64,000 nucleotides of DNA from Ensifer adhaerens (GCF_002940685.1 NZ_PNFP01000002.1:496001-560000), one strand, 5' to 3'. Shown: positions 51,363-60,634, numbered from the stretch's first letter. Notes: generated from the letters alone by a model not told the origin. A program made the numbers and translations.

Positions 51363-51655
51363 CCTGCTAGATGGGCTCCGTGGCAGGCACGGAAGAGCTA
51401 GGGCCATCCGCCTGACGGGGGCAGTCAAGCAGCATTCACGACACGTCCCTGAACAGTCCTTCTGCCAAATTTCTGTTGCATCTGTTCTTGTATTGTTCTA
51501 CAAACATGGCGGGTCATCAGTGGGCGTGGATCCGGCCTGGTTGCATCGGCGTAAAGGCAGGAAATGGTGGTTCTCTGACCTTCTCATGACAGTTTCCAGG
51601 CGATTGTCGGACGCGTTCGAGCAACAATATTCGGGTTACGAGGCGAGTTCGGCAG
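51363..51655. other. Spacer before the first inhibitor gene
   Basis: No gene of note. It is long for a phage operon, so the inhibitor gene may have its own promoter here (TTCTTGTATTGTTC near 51484). Confidence 0.4.
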
Positions 51656-53314
51656 ATGGGGTCCAACATTCTTAAGCGTCTTTGCGCGGTCTTTTGGCTG
51701 CTCGTTCTTGCGTCGCATGCAGCGGCGGTCGAGCGGAGCGACGCGGAAGGAGTGCTTGACAGTTTCCTGGCGTGCAAGGCGGACATTTTTTCTCTCCTAA
51801 CGAGTGACAAGGCAGATTTCCGCGCAATTGCGATCGCCCCTTATGACCACTACCCAGACGGCATAGACGGGCACTACATCGCTTTCGCAGCGCCTGTCGT
51901 TGCTCATGGACTGCCGCTTGGCCGGTATGTTCAGTTCGAGGCCGTCGGCATTGCGGTTCCGCACTTCGCATGGGGCTTCGAGGTGGTGCGGAATCTGCCC
52001 GAGGTTGCAAATGCGATCGAGGCGCTGCTACCGGGCGCCAAGTTCGTTGCCAAAGATGGTCATCTGCTTGAGTTGAAGCTCAGTACCGAGCTGGAGGCAC
52101 AGCGCAGCGACACCTCGGTCGCACCGGAGGACAGCTACAGGAAAATCGTCATTCGCCAGGCGAATGACCCTACGCGCACGCTTTTGATGTGCGACGCTTC
52201 CAAGGATCGGATGTCGGGTCTGGCGACTGACGAAGAGACGGGAAGGAAGCGCTTTCCTTCACCGGAGGACCTGTTTCCGTCGGTGAAAGGACCGGTTAAA
52301 GCCGATAAAATTCTCGACGCTTTCGTCGGCTGCAAGCCCTCGTTCTTCAAAGTGCTGTTGGACGAGAGAAGGACCTTCCCGCGGGTCCGCGTCGAAGCCT
52401 TTGAAAGCCCAGGCAATCTGCCTCATGTTCCCGAAGCCGCGAATACCTACAACGAAAGCGTGACCTTCGAGCGTCGCGTCGAGATTGGCGATCTGTCGGT
52501 CGTGCGCTTCTTTCAGCGCCGGACGATAGAGGAGGGCAAGCCGACACGCTTTGCCTGGGCATTTCAGGTGAACGCGCCGCCCCGTGAGGTCGCGCGTGCC
52601 ATTGCTGAGCGGTTCCGGGTGAGATTTTGGGGAGACTATTCTTCGCTGAGCTCAAGGGACGCCGCCAACGGCCCGGTCTCGAGATACCTGGATTTCCGTT
52701 CCTATTTTGATCCTGACGAGCAGGCAACCGTAACCTGCGAACCTGATGAAGGCGAAACAAGGGACTTCCGTTTGCCAGCGGCGGAGGAGACTTTCGGATT
52801 GGCCGAGCTTGGGCCGCCTCCGATGATCCGTGGCAACAGGCTGGTGAACGCGCTGCTGCAATGCCGGAAGGACTTTTTCACGGCCCTTGGTGAGGAGAAG
52901 GACGCCTTCGGCAACGTGACGTTCAAGGATGCGATGGGGCCGTATCGGGAGCATGGAGATGTTGCTCGGGCGGCGCTGCGCGTGGCGTTCGAAAAACCTG
53001 TCTATGTCTCGGGCTTTATGCTGACCGGGTACATTCAGCAGCGTGTTGATGTCGCCGGACAGCCAAAGCTGATCTGGGGGTTCCAAACGCCGGGTCGTGA
53101 ATACGAACTTATCCGTGTCGCGGAGAACCGAACGGGAAGCAGCTATGCCGGGACCGATGATTGGACGCTCGACCTGGATGCTGATGCGACTGGCTATACG
53201 CCCTCGGAGGCACTCGGCTTCGCTGACGGCTTCATCGGGTGTGCGACATCGCTCGCTGCCGGCAAGACGCCAGCGGAGCCGGCTGCCCTCTTTTGGAACG
53301 AACATAGGAAGTGA
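51656..53314 (+). CDS. Secreted three-domain protein, putative effector inhibitor 1
   Basis: 552 residues. Signal peptide (LKRLCAVFWLLVLASHAAA). Three related domains of about 180 residues begin at about 31, 218 and 398: VLDSFLACKADIFSLLTSDK, ILDAFVGCKPSFFKVLLDER and LVNALLQCRKDFFTALGEEK. Each continues with FAWGF/FAWAFQV/LIWGFQT-type strands and ends in a Cys (LLMCDAS, VTCEPDE, GCATSL), giving one disulfide per domain. I know no named family. Periplasmic; the position behind a lysozyme and the paralogues behind the other effectors suggest immunity. Confidence 0.7.
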   Translation: MGSNILKRLCAVFWLLVLASHAAAVERSDAEGVLDSFLACKADIFSLLTSDKADFRAIAIAPYDHYPDGIDGHYIAFAAPVVAHGLPLGRYVQFEAVGIAVPHFAWGFEVVRNLPEVANAIEALLPGAKFVAKDGHLLELKLSTELEAQRSDTSVAPEDSYRKIVIRQANDPTRTLLMCDASKDRMSGLATDEETGRKRFPSPEDLFPSVKGPVKADKILDAFVGCKPSFFKVLLDERRTFPRVRVEAFESPGNLPHVPEAANTYNESVTFERRVEIGDLSVVRFFQRRTIEEGKPTRFAWAFQVNAPPREVARAIAERFRVRFWGDYSSLSSRDAANGPVSRYLDFRSYFDPDEQATVTCEPDEGETRDFRLPAAEETFGLAELGPPPMIRGNRLVNALLQCRKDFFTALGEEKDAFGNVTFKDAMGPYREHGDVARAALRVAFEKPVYVSGFMLTGYIQQRVDVAGQPKLIWGFQTPGREYELIRVAENRTGSSYAGTDDWTLDLDADATGYTPSEALGFADGFIGCATSLAAGKTPAEPAALFWNEHRK

Positions 53315-53417
53315 TCAGGAAGTCCTCGAACTGGTCGATTATGCCCGACGCACGGTGGCGATTGATTCGCGTGAGCGATACTATTTCCGCGAAGCGATCC
53401 TTGCGTATGTTCTCTGA
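53315..53417 (+). pseudogene. Fragment of an effector related to 57048
   Basis: Reads EVLELVDYARRTVAIDSRER and a short end to TGA. VMGLVDYARRNGDL in the gene at 57048 aligns. Too short to function. Confidence 0.55.
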
Positions 53418-53553
53418 ATGTTCTACAAGTTCTGCGAGTGAAAAAAAGGGATAAGCGTGCCGGTCGCATTCGTCGGTGCGCTGACGATCAGCCCCGCATT
53501 CATTCTCAAATTTCTATTCACAAAGAGCGTTCGGCGTCGGCCGAGGAGGGATC

Positions 53554-54678
53554 GTGTTCAGGTGGTGCGTGTCGGCCCTGGCGGCTTTGTTTGTCTTGAG
53601 TTCTGCGATCCCGGCCGCGTCTTCGCAAGCGTCATCCGCCAGCGCAGAACGGGTGTTCGACGCTTTGCGCGCGTGCAAGCCTGACTTCTTTACGCTGCTG
53701 AAGACTGAGCGTCAGGCGTTCGGGCCGGTCCAGATCCAGGTGTTCGATGATCCCAAGAACGCGCTGCACGGACGAGACGCACGAAGCTATTACTGGTCGG
53801 CAGTGACGTTCGGGCAACCGGTCGACGCCGATGGCTTCCGCCTTCTGCGCTTCTTTCAGCGACGAGAGATTGTTGCAGGCAAGCCGGACAACTATCGCTG
53901 GGCCTTCCAGGTGGATGCTTCACTGAGCGACGTGAGGCAGCGTGTGGAGGAGCGGTACAGCGTGGAACTGTCCAGGCCATGGATCTTGGGGGCCTGGGGC
54001 GTGGATCCGGAAGTGGCGTGGGAAGAGCGAGGCGGGATATCTACCCTGCTGCAAATCGCCGGCTATGATGGCGGGACGACGACGATCACCTGCGAACTTG
54101 AGGCAAAAGATATCGGCGATTTCCGGATGCCTGAGGCCGTAGAGGTTTTTGGGAGGCCTGAGATCGGGCTGCCGCCTCTCAAGGACACCGACGGTCTGAT
54201 GAAGGCGCTTCTTTCCTGCAAGCCGGAGTTCTTCACCAGGCTCAAGGAGGAAAGGGCGTCGTTCGGAGAATCGGAAGTCTTCGAGCGGCGGTCCACGGCC
54301 GTACCGGCAGCGAGCCAATCAAAACGCAAACCCCCGTTAAATGCCGCCACGATCGTTGTGTTTCCCGCTCCGATCGAAGTCTGGGGTATCGCCGTTACCG
54401 GCTATACCCAGCGCACCAACCTGGTGGATGGCAAGCGGCAGTCGATCTTCGGCTTTCAGACGAGGAGTGGGCAAGATCAGCTTGCCAAGGTCCTGCGGTT
54501 GCGCACTGGCGCCCAGCCGGTCGAAGGTGGTCGCTGGGAACTCGATCTGACGACCGAGGATACGGGGTATGCGCCATCGTCGTCCTTCAAGATCGCCGAT
54601 GGGCTCCTCACCTGTGCCGCGCCGGCCGATGAAGCAGAGCCCGACCCTTCCACGCTGTTTACGGTGGCAAGGCACTAA
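53554..54678 (+). CDS. Secreted two-domain protein, putative effector inhibitor 2
   Basis: 374 residues from GTG 53554 with GAGGAGGGATC upstream. Signal peptide VSALAALFVLSSAIPAASS. Two copies of the same domain: VFDALRACKPDFFTLLKTER and LMKALLSCKPEFFTRLKEER. The first continues with YYWSAVTFGQPVDADGFRLL, YRWAFQVDASL. Same family as 51656 and 54678. Its stop overlaps the next start (TAATG). Confidence 0.7.
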   Translation: MFRWCVSALAALFVLSSAIPAASSQASSASAERVFDALRACKPDFFTLLKTERQAFGPVQIQVFDDPKNALHGRDARSYYWSAVTFGQPVDADGFRLLRFFQRREIVAGKPDNYRWAFQVDASLSDVRQRVEERYSVELSRPWILGAWGVDPEVAWEERGGISTLLQIAGYDGGTTTITCELEAKDIGDFRMPEAVEVFGRPEIGLPPLKDTDGLMKALLSCKPEFFTRLKEERASFGESEVFERRSTAVPAASQSKRKPPLNAATIVVFPAPIEVWGIAVTGYTQRTNLVDGKRQSIFGFQTRSGQDQLAKVLRLRTGAQPVEGGRWELDLTTEDTGYAPSSSFKIADGLLTCAAPADEAEPDPSTLFTVARH

Positions 54679-56351
54679 TGTCCTACAAATTATGCGGGTT
54701 CCCGATCGTGCCCATAAGCGTCAAGCGTCTTTGCACGGTCTTTTATCTGCTCGTACTTGCGACGCCAGCTGCAGCGGTTGAGCGGGTTGATCCGGGAAGG
54801 GTGTTTGGCGCGTTCCTCGCCTGCAAAGCGGACATCTTTTCGCTTCTCGGCAGTAACAGGGCGGATTTTGGCGCGGCAGTGATCAGACCCTATGATTGGA
54901 GCAGTTCGGACGGAGTGACTGGGCAAACCATCGAGTTCGCAGAGCATGTCGATGCAGGTGGCCTGCCGCTGAGCGGCTATGTCCAGTTTGAGGCCGTCGG
55001 CATTGCTGTTCCGCACTTCGCATGGGGTTTTGAGGTCGAACGGCGCGTATCTGACGTGGCCAAGGCGATCGAGGGAATGCTTCCCGGTGCCAGGTTCGTG
55101 GCCCAGGATGGCGGTGCGCTCGAGCTGAAACTCGACGCGCAATCGGTTCCACAGGGCGACGCATCGGTTGCGCCGGAGGACAGTTACAGAAAAATCGTCG
55201 TTCGGGAGGCGAACAGCCCTTCACGATCCCTCGTAATGTGTGACGCGTCAAAGGATCGAATGGCGGAATTGACGACCGATGAGGAGACTGGCAGGAAGCG
55301 CCTCCCGGCTGCAGAGGATCTGTTTCCGTCGGTGAGGCGGCCAGCCGTCAAGACCAACCACGTTCTTGACGCGTTCGTCGCCTGCAAACCCTCTTTCTTC
55401 GAGGTGTTGAAGGCTGAAAGACGCATCTTTCCGCGGGTTCGGATCGAGCCTTGGGAGAGCCCGGACAACGCGCCTCACATTCCCGAAGCGGAGAACACCT
55501 ACAACGAAACCGTGACATTCGAACACCCGGTCGAGATTGGTGGCCTGCGCATCGCCCGGTTCTTTCAACGAAAGACGGTTCAGTCTGGTGAACCGACGCG
55601 CTTTGCCTGGGCCTTTCAGGTCGCTCAGACGCCCGATGGAGCCGCTCGTGCTATCGCGGCCCAGTACGGTGTGCGGTTTACGCATTACTGGAGTTTGGTT
55701 GAGAAGGATGTCGATGCCACACCGGTTTCGCAGCACCTCACGCTCGGTTCCTACTTTGACCCCGATGAGCAGGCGATGGTGACCTGCGCACCCGACGAAG
55801 CCGAGACCAGGGACTTTCGCCTGCCGGAAGGGGCCGAGACTTTCGGCTGGGCTGAACTCGGGCCGCCGCCGGTGAGCCGTGGCAACAGGCTGGTCAATGC
55901 GTTGCTGCAGTGCCGGCCGGATTTCTTCGAGGCACTGGGCGAGGAAAGAAATGCCTTCGGGAAGGTGGCGTTCAAGGAAGCTGCCGGCCCATACCGCAAG
56001 AATGCGGACGCTGCGCGTGCGCCAATGCGCGTCGCCTTCGAAAAGCCTGTCTACGCCTCGGGTTATATGTTGACCGGGTACATTCAGCGGCGTGTCAATA
56101 TTGCAGGCGAGACGAAACTGAGATGGGGATTTCAAACTCCCGAAGGCATGGGCAGGATCGAACGCACTACCGAGAGACGCACAGGAAGCGTTCGTGTGTC
56201 CGGCAAGGGGTGGTTACTCGACTTGGAGACCGACGAAACCGGCTACACACCATCTCCGGATCTCGAGTTTGATGAGGGATTCTTGGGCTGCACGACGCTG
56301 CTCGCATCAGGCGTGGAACCGCCGAAATCCGGCGACCTCTTTTTGAGATAA
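54678..56351 (+). CDS. Secreted three-domain protein, putative effector inhibitor 3
   Basis: 557 residues, translationally coupled to the gene before. A close relative of 51656 along its full length: VFGAFLACKADIFSLLGSNR, VLDAFVACKPSFFEVLKAER, LVNALLQCRPDFFEALGEER. Short signal sequence (VKRLCTVFYLLVLATPAAA). The two differ in many surface positions, as expected for duplicates with different partners. Confidence 0.7.
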   Translation: MSYKLCGFPIVPISVKRLCTVFYLLVLATPAAAVERVDPGRVFGAFLACKADIFSLLGSNRADFGAAVIRPYDWSSSDGVTGQTIEFAEHVDAGGLPLSGYVQFEAVGIAVPHFAWGFEVERRVSDVAKAIEGMLPGARFVAQDGGALELKLDAQSVPQGDASVAPEDSYRKIVVREANSPSRSLVMCDASKDRMAELTTDEETGRKRLPAAEDLFPSVRRPAVKTNHVLDAFVACKPSFFEVLKAERRIFPRVRIEPWESPDNAPHIPEAENTYNETVTFEHPVEIGGLRIARFFQRKTVQSGEPTRFAWAFQVAQTPDGAARAIAAQYGVRFTHYWSLVEKDVDATPVSQHLTLGSYFDPDEQAMVTCAPDEAETRDFRLPEGAETFGWAELGPPPVSRGNRLVNALLQCRPDFFEALGEERNAFGKVAFKEAAGPYRKNADAARAPMRVAFEKPVYASGYMLTGYIQRRVNIAGETKLRWGFQTPEGMGRIERTTERRTGSVRVSGKGWLLDLETDETGYTPSPDLEFDEGFLGCTTLLASGVEPPKSGDLFLR

Positions 56352-56401
56352 GACACGGGGGCCGAAGAACGGCAATAGGCTCTTCGGCCAACGCCATTGC
56401 G

Positions 56402-56942
56402 CGTCTCGCGCGGGTCAGGTGGCGCCAATGGCGGCGACAATCCGACGACGGGCCTGACCGTGGCGCCGACCGACGGCACACAGCGCCCCTTCACCAAGGC
56501 GATCCTCGACCAGGTGATGCAGACCGGCTACCAGAACGGCGCCAATTTCCGCCATGTCTCGGTCTCGCCTTACGTCAAATCGGTCTTCGTCACCTTCATG
56601 TCCGACGCCAATGTGGCGCCGTTCCGCTACGCCGTCTCGCAAGGCGGCGAGCGCAACACGATCGTGGCGACCGCCGACTATTACGAGGGCCCGTTCGGCA
56701 CGGTGATGATCCATCCGAACCGGGTGCAGGCGGGCAGCGCGAAACTCGCGCGCAACGCCTTCTTCCTCGACACCGACATGCTCTCCTTCCTCTGGTTGCG
56801 CAACATCCAGGAGGACAAGGCGGTGGCCAAGACCGGCGACGCCGACAAGGGCGTGATCATCGGCGAAGGCACGCTGAAGGTGCACAACGAAAAGGGCTTG
56901 GGCGTTGCGGCCGACTTGTTTGGGCTGAGCGCTGCGAGCTGA
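56402..56942 (+). pseudogene. Capsid 3' fragment (copy of 49817-50357)
   Basis: 541 bases collinear and nearly identical with the last 181 codons of the capsid gene (GGANGG-NPTTGLTVAPTD to VAADLFGLSAAS). No start codon or ribosome site. It lies after the inhibitor genes and directly ahead of the next effector, mirroring the portal fragments. A GCGGGC/GCCCGC hairpin with T-run (56950-56967) follows. Confidence 0.95.
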
Positions 56943-57047
56943 TTGGCCGCGGGCGTTTTTGCCCGCCTATTTGCCGTTTCGGTACCGCGCCTCAGGGTGC
57001 CACCTACCGGAACGCCCCCAAATACCCATTCACCAAGGAGAAAGCAC

Positions 57048-57701
57048 TTGGCCAATCCAATTGCCAAATACGTGAACTATGACAGGCACAACAAGGCTGT
57101 CGAGGCTTTCAACAGCCAAAATTATCTGGAGCTCAATCACCTATCGCCTGAAAGGCTACGAGAACTGAGCGGTATTAGAAACGCGAATGCGCATGCCTAT
57201 GTGAGCGCTATGATAGAGCGCGAAAACTTTCCGGGATTGGCCAAGTCTCTCGGATCCGCACGAGAGTGGCAATCCTGGCTTACCGACAATTGGAACGGGA
57301 ATGACAACACCAAGGACCACCTGCGTGATGAGTGGAACAATGACGTCGGACGGCAGATAGGACGCTACGCCAAGGAGCGCGATCTTGGCGAAGCGGATGT
57401 TATGGGGCTGGTGGATTATGCCCGGCGGAACGGGGACCTGATCCGTTCGATCAGCGACAAAGTGCCTGACCCACGTCTCCAGAGCTATTCGGAGTCGTCC
57501 GAGCGTCCATCCTGGTCCGGACCACCCCCGCGCGACTTGCCAGCTTTGGAGGCACTGCACGAAAAGCGGGACCTGCAAAGAATGCAGGCCAACGCAGACA
57601 ACTGGCAGTCGAAGCCCCCGATACAGGAAGAAGGGTTCTGGAGCGGGCTATTTCCCGGTCGCGGCACGCTCAAGCAGATGATGAAGTCGTGGGGTGAATA
57701 A
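57048..57701 (+). CDS. Effector E behind the capsid fragment, with shared C-terminal tail
   Basis: 217 residues from TTG 57048, which has CAAGGAGAAAG upstream; no ATG is available. ANPIAKYVNYDRHNKAVEAF opens; LSPERLRELSGIRNANAHAY, then NWNGNDNTKDHLRDEWNNDV and GLVDYARRNGDLIRSISDKV form a helical core without a recognised family. The end, GFWSGLFPGRGTLKQMMKSW, matches the tail of D2/D2-prime. By position it takes the place that the lysozyme effector has behind the intact capsid gene. Confidence 0.7.
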   Translation: MANPIAKYVNYDRHNKAVEAFNSQNYLELNHLSPERLRELSGIRNANAHAYVSAMIERENFPGLAKSLGSAREWQSWLTDNWNGNDNTKDHLRDEWNNDVGRQIGRYAKERDLGEADVMGLVDYARRNGDLIRSISDKVPDPRLQSYSESSERPSWSGPPPRDLPALEALHEKRDLQRMQANADNWQSKPPIQEEGFWSGLFPGRGTLKQMMKSWGE

Positions 57702-57807
57702 CCTTCCGCATAAGCTGTAAAATGAGTGCTACCTCAACCTTGTATTCGTTCATGAAATGTTCTAACTGGGCTGACGTCGAAGTAATCTCTGCAAGTGAGG
57801 AGGCGGT

Positions 57808-58518
57808 ATGAAGAAGTGGCTAAAGGTAATGGTCTACACTGTTGTCACTCTCTTCGGGCTGTTCGTCGTGCTGGTCGGGCTGGTGTTGGCGACAATCGAT
57901 CCATATTCGTTTGAAGACATGAGCCGCGGCGGAATCTGCGAGAGGAGCGGTGATGTAGCGAAGGAATGCGCTATGCCGCCGGAGAGCGCCGAGAAGGTGC
58001 TGGCTGCGTTGCTCACGTGCGACACCCAATTCTTCAAGACCCTTGATGAGGAGAAGGCTGTCTTCAAGAGGGCGAATATCGTGGCTCACCCATACAACCT
58101 CCTCGACGCGGGCGAGCCGCGGATTTCCGTTGTGCCGTTCTCTCAGCCCGTCGAGGCGTACGGACTTCACATCACCGGTTACGCGCAACAGGCCTTGCCG
58201 GGAGAGAGCGACTACACGTGGGGATTTTATGCGTCGGAACAGCCTGACGAGGTCGAGCGCGCACTGGAAACGGCCCGCAGCGACACGTTGGCAGCAAACC
58301 CACGTGCCGTCGCGTTCGCGATAGCGGCTTCCGACACCCCCGATTTTCCTGGAACACGGCTTGGTTGTCGCGTTGCCGGGAATGGGGCCTCCGGGATTGC
58401 GGACTTGCCTTCAGTTTACGACCTGTTCCTGTCTCGAGACATCACTACAGCACTCTTCGATAAGTTCGATCTCTTCGTTGCGTCGGCGACGAAGACTATT
58501 TCGGATTTTGGGCGATAG
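57808..58518 (+). CDS. Membrane-anchored one-domain member of the inhibitor family
   Basis: 236 residues from ATG 57808 (GTGAGGAGGCGGT upstream). Membrane helix about 5-28 (VMVYTVVTLFGLFVVLVGLV). One domain of the 51656 type: VLAALLTCDTQFFKTLDEEK, later YTWGFYASEQPDE. The final cysteine (LGCRVAG) completes the disulfide pattern. The pairing with effector E repeats the effector/inhibitor order seen behind the capsid. Confidence 0.7.
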   Translation: MKKWLKVMVYTVVTLFGLFVVLVGLVLATIDPYSFEDMSRGGICERSGDVAKECAMPPESAEKVLAALLTCDTQFFKTLDEEKAVFKRANIVAHPYNLLDAGEPRISVVPFSQPVEAYGLHITGYAQQALPGESDYTWGFYASEQPDEVERALETARSDTLAANPRAVAFAIAASDTPDFPGTRLGCRVAGNGASGIADLPSVYDLFLSRDITTALFDKFDLFVASATKTISDFGR

Positions 58519-58611
58519 CGTTTCAAGAGCCCAATGGGTCAGGGGAAATGGAGGGGCTTGGAGCGATCTTGGGGCAATTTGAGAGCGCTTCTGAACCCAA
58601 AATCGCTCGTC

Positions 58612-58703
58612 AACTACAGGAAAATCGTCATTCGCCAGGCGAACGACCCCAGGCGCACGCTTTTGATGTGCGAGGCTTCCAAGGATCGGATGTCGGGTCT
58701 GGG
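58612..58703 (+). pseudogene. Fragment of inhibitor gene (copy of about 52135-52226)
   Basis: Reads NYRKIVIRQANDPRRTLLMC and EASKDRMSGL, nearly identical with the protein at 51656. The sense is lost on both sides. A remnant of a lost inhibitor copy. Confidence 0.8.
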
Positions 58704-58905
58704 CTCTTCTTGGAAGTGGCGCAACGTCGGTCGCGGGGACGGTTGGAGGATACTATGCGGGAGGCTGCGGGCCTGGACTACTGAGGGAAACCGGAAGGGC
58801 TGTCGGGCGAGGCGGCTTCAATGGTGACCTGAGGGGCCTGCGTTGAAAGCGATCCGGGTCTATCCGACGTAACGTTGGCCAGATTCTCTCTCTTGGGCCT
58901 GAGAT

Positions 58906-59082
58906 ATGTACCATCTGAAAGAAGCACTGATATTTGCAGCAATTGCCTACTTGTTCATCTCCCTCCTCGATATTGCCTTCAAGCTGACACCAAGACTGAC
59001 GGCCATTCCAAGGACAGTCGGACGATTTGTCGCCGCCTTGCTGGCGGTACTGTTTGTCAGATACCTGCTGTTGCCGCTTTAG
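58906..59082 (+). CDS. 58-residue two-helix membrane protein
   Basis: ATG 58906 to TAG 59082. LIFAAIAYLFISLLDIAF and FVAALLAVLFVRYLLLPL are two helices with a short polar loop. Weak ribosome site (GGGCCTGAGAT). It may be a holin-like or immunity-type protein; too short to classify. Confidence 0.5.
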   Translation: MYHLKEALIFAAIAYLFISLLDIAFKLTPRLTAIPRTVGRFVAALLAVLFVRYLLLPL

Positions 59083-59499
59083 GTTGGTACATAGGAGCCG
59101 CTGCATCGGGAAGCGTTGGCCGACGACGGCTCGACGATCTCAGTTCGGCGTGTGCTGTCTTGTCCGTCTGGATTTGAACCGCATTTTGACTTTGTGGATG
59201 CCTGCGGGAGGCGTCCGTCTCGGCGAGGCGCGCTACCACTTCGATCGCAACCGGCGCGGCGTCGACCGTTCGACGCGGCTTTTATTGGTGCCGTTGTCGT
59301 GCGTTGCCCCACGGAGGCCTGACGACCTTGCCGACGCAAGCGGGGCTTCCTGGATGAGCCAATGAAATCCGTTGCCGCCCGTGCACCCGAGCGACCTTGG
59401 GACCTGGCGCGGGCGCCACCAATATCGATTCATGACACCAGACACCAGATGCGGGCTGATGGTCCGCGCCCGATCGCCTTCAGAAGAACAACTCTCGCC
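59083..59499. other. Gene-poor stretch at the end of the second array
   Basis: No domain-bearing ORF. Composition is less regular than the flanking genes, consistent with debris of lost cassettes. Confidence 0.4.
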
Positions 59500-59527
59500 A
59501 AGGCGGCTCTCCGGAGCCGCCTTTTTT
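59500..59527 (+). terminator. Intrinsic terminator at the end of the second array
   Basis: AAGGCGGCTC-TCCG-GAGCCGCC followed by TTTTTT. It seals off the cassette region from the neck/tail genes. Confidence 0.88.
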
Positions 59528-59540
59528 CATGGAGACATCA

Positions 59541-59708
59541 ATGTCCGATACAAAAATGCCCGTACCCGTTCGTCTTGTCTACGACGTCTGGTTCCGGGAC
59601 GATGAACGCACACCCGCGGGTGCTGTCGTATCCGTCACCCTTGAAGCGGCGAAGGCACTGATCGCGGCCGGCAAAGCCGAGCGCGCCGATCCCTTGCCGG
59701 GAGAATGA
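59541..59708 (+). CDS. Small phage neck-region protein
   Basis: 55 residues from ATG 59541, GGAGACATCA upstream. RLVYDVWFRDDERTPAGAVV and SVTLEAAKALIAAGKAER; many tailed phages have a peptide of this kind (with LI-AGKAER near the end) behind the capsid gene. Role unknown; possibly a head decoration or neck component. Confidence 0.7.
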   Translation: MSDTKMPVPVRLVYDVWFRDDERTPAGAVVSVTLEAAKALIAAGKAERADPLPGE

Positions 59709-59711
59709 GCC

Positions 59712-60035
59712 ATGGTGATCCGCGATGGAGCCTGGACGCTCTACGATCATGACAGGATAACCGGCCGCTCGGTCTGGCACCTCTTCGACGGGGAGAAGGA
59801 CGTCTACCGCGTCGATTACCCCGTCGACAATCTCTTGAGCGAAAACCAGGAGGTGCGCAACGGCGCCGAGAAGGCCTGGCGCGGCGACTGGCACCGCGTC
59901 GCCTCGGTTCCGCTCAACGTTGCGCATGCCTCGGGCTTGGTGAAGGCCCATTCCGAAGGCGATGACCGTTTCGTCAAACGCTTCCTCAACGACGGCGACA
60001 ACCGTGCCTGGCGCACCAAGGAGGGCAGGCTATGA
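59712..60035 (+). CDS. Hypothetical phage structural-region protein
   Basis: 107 residues. DGAWTLYDHDRITGRSVWHL, then VDYPVDNLLSENQEVRNGAE; no family named. It overlaps the next gene by ATGA and is part of the tightly coupled neck/tail operon 59541-63289. Confidence 0.7.
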   Translation: MVIRDGAWTLYDHDRITGRSVWHLFDGEKDVYRVDYPVDNLLSENQEVRNGAEKAWRGDWHRVASVPLNVAHASGLVKAHSEGDDRFVKRFLNDGDNRAWRTKEGRL

Positions 60036-60634
60036 GCATCATTGCTGATTACGCCGCCTTGCTTGTCGATGCGGGCGAATATAGCGGGCGCAACGATATC
60101 GCCCATCTGTTCCCCCGTTTTGTCGGCCTTGCGGAACTCAAACTCAACCGGATGCTGCGTGTCAGCGACATGGAGGCGACGGCGGCGATCGCCGTCGTCG
60201 AGGGCGATGCGCCACTGCCAACCGATTATGTCGAGGCGCGGCAGGTGTCGAGCGCGAGTGGTCGGCCGATCCGCGCCATGGCGTTGCAGCAGCTTGCCGA
60301 AAACCGATCTGCCGGCTCTGGCGCGCCGCTCGGTTATGCGGTCGTCGGCAACCGGATCAAGGCTTTTCCGGCCGGCAGCTATGGCCTGACCATGACCTAC
60401 TACGGCCGGATCCCACCGCTTTCGGCCGCAGACCCGACGAACTGGCTGCTCCAGAAAGCGCCGGATGTCTACCTCTATGGCCTGGTCGAGGAGATTGCCA
60501 TCTGGGAGCGCGACGCCGGCAAGGCCGCGGCGGCGCAACAACTGAAGATGGCGGCGCTTGCAGGGCTCGGCGTCGCCGATGAACGCGCCCGCTGGGGCGA
60601 TGCCCAGATGACCGTTGGAGGCGTGACCCCATGA
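60032..60634 (+). CDS. Adaptor/head-completion protein (podophage type)
   Basis: 200 residues. IADYAALLVDAGEYSGRNDI, then FPRFVGLAELKLNRMLRVSD and PLPTDYVEARQVSS. This is the pattern of adaptor proteins that seal the portal in T7/P22-like phages (FVGLAE-KLNR-L is typical of the rhizobial-phage version). ATGA overlaps on both sides indicate stoichiometric co-translation. Confidence 0.75.
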   Translation: MSIIADYAALLVDAGEYSGRNDIAHLFPRFVGLAELKLNRMLRVSDMEATAAIAVVEGDAPLPTDYVEARQVSSASGRPIRAMALQQLAENRSAGSGAPLGYAVVGNRIKAFPAGSYGLTMTYYGRIPPLSAADPTNWLLQKAPDVYLYGLVEEIAIWERDAGKAAAAQQLKMAALAGLGVADERARWGDAQMTVGGVTP

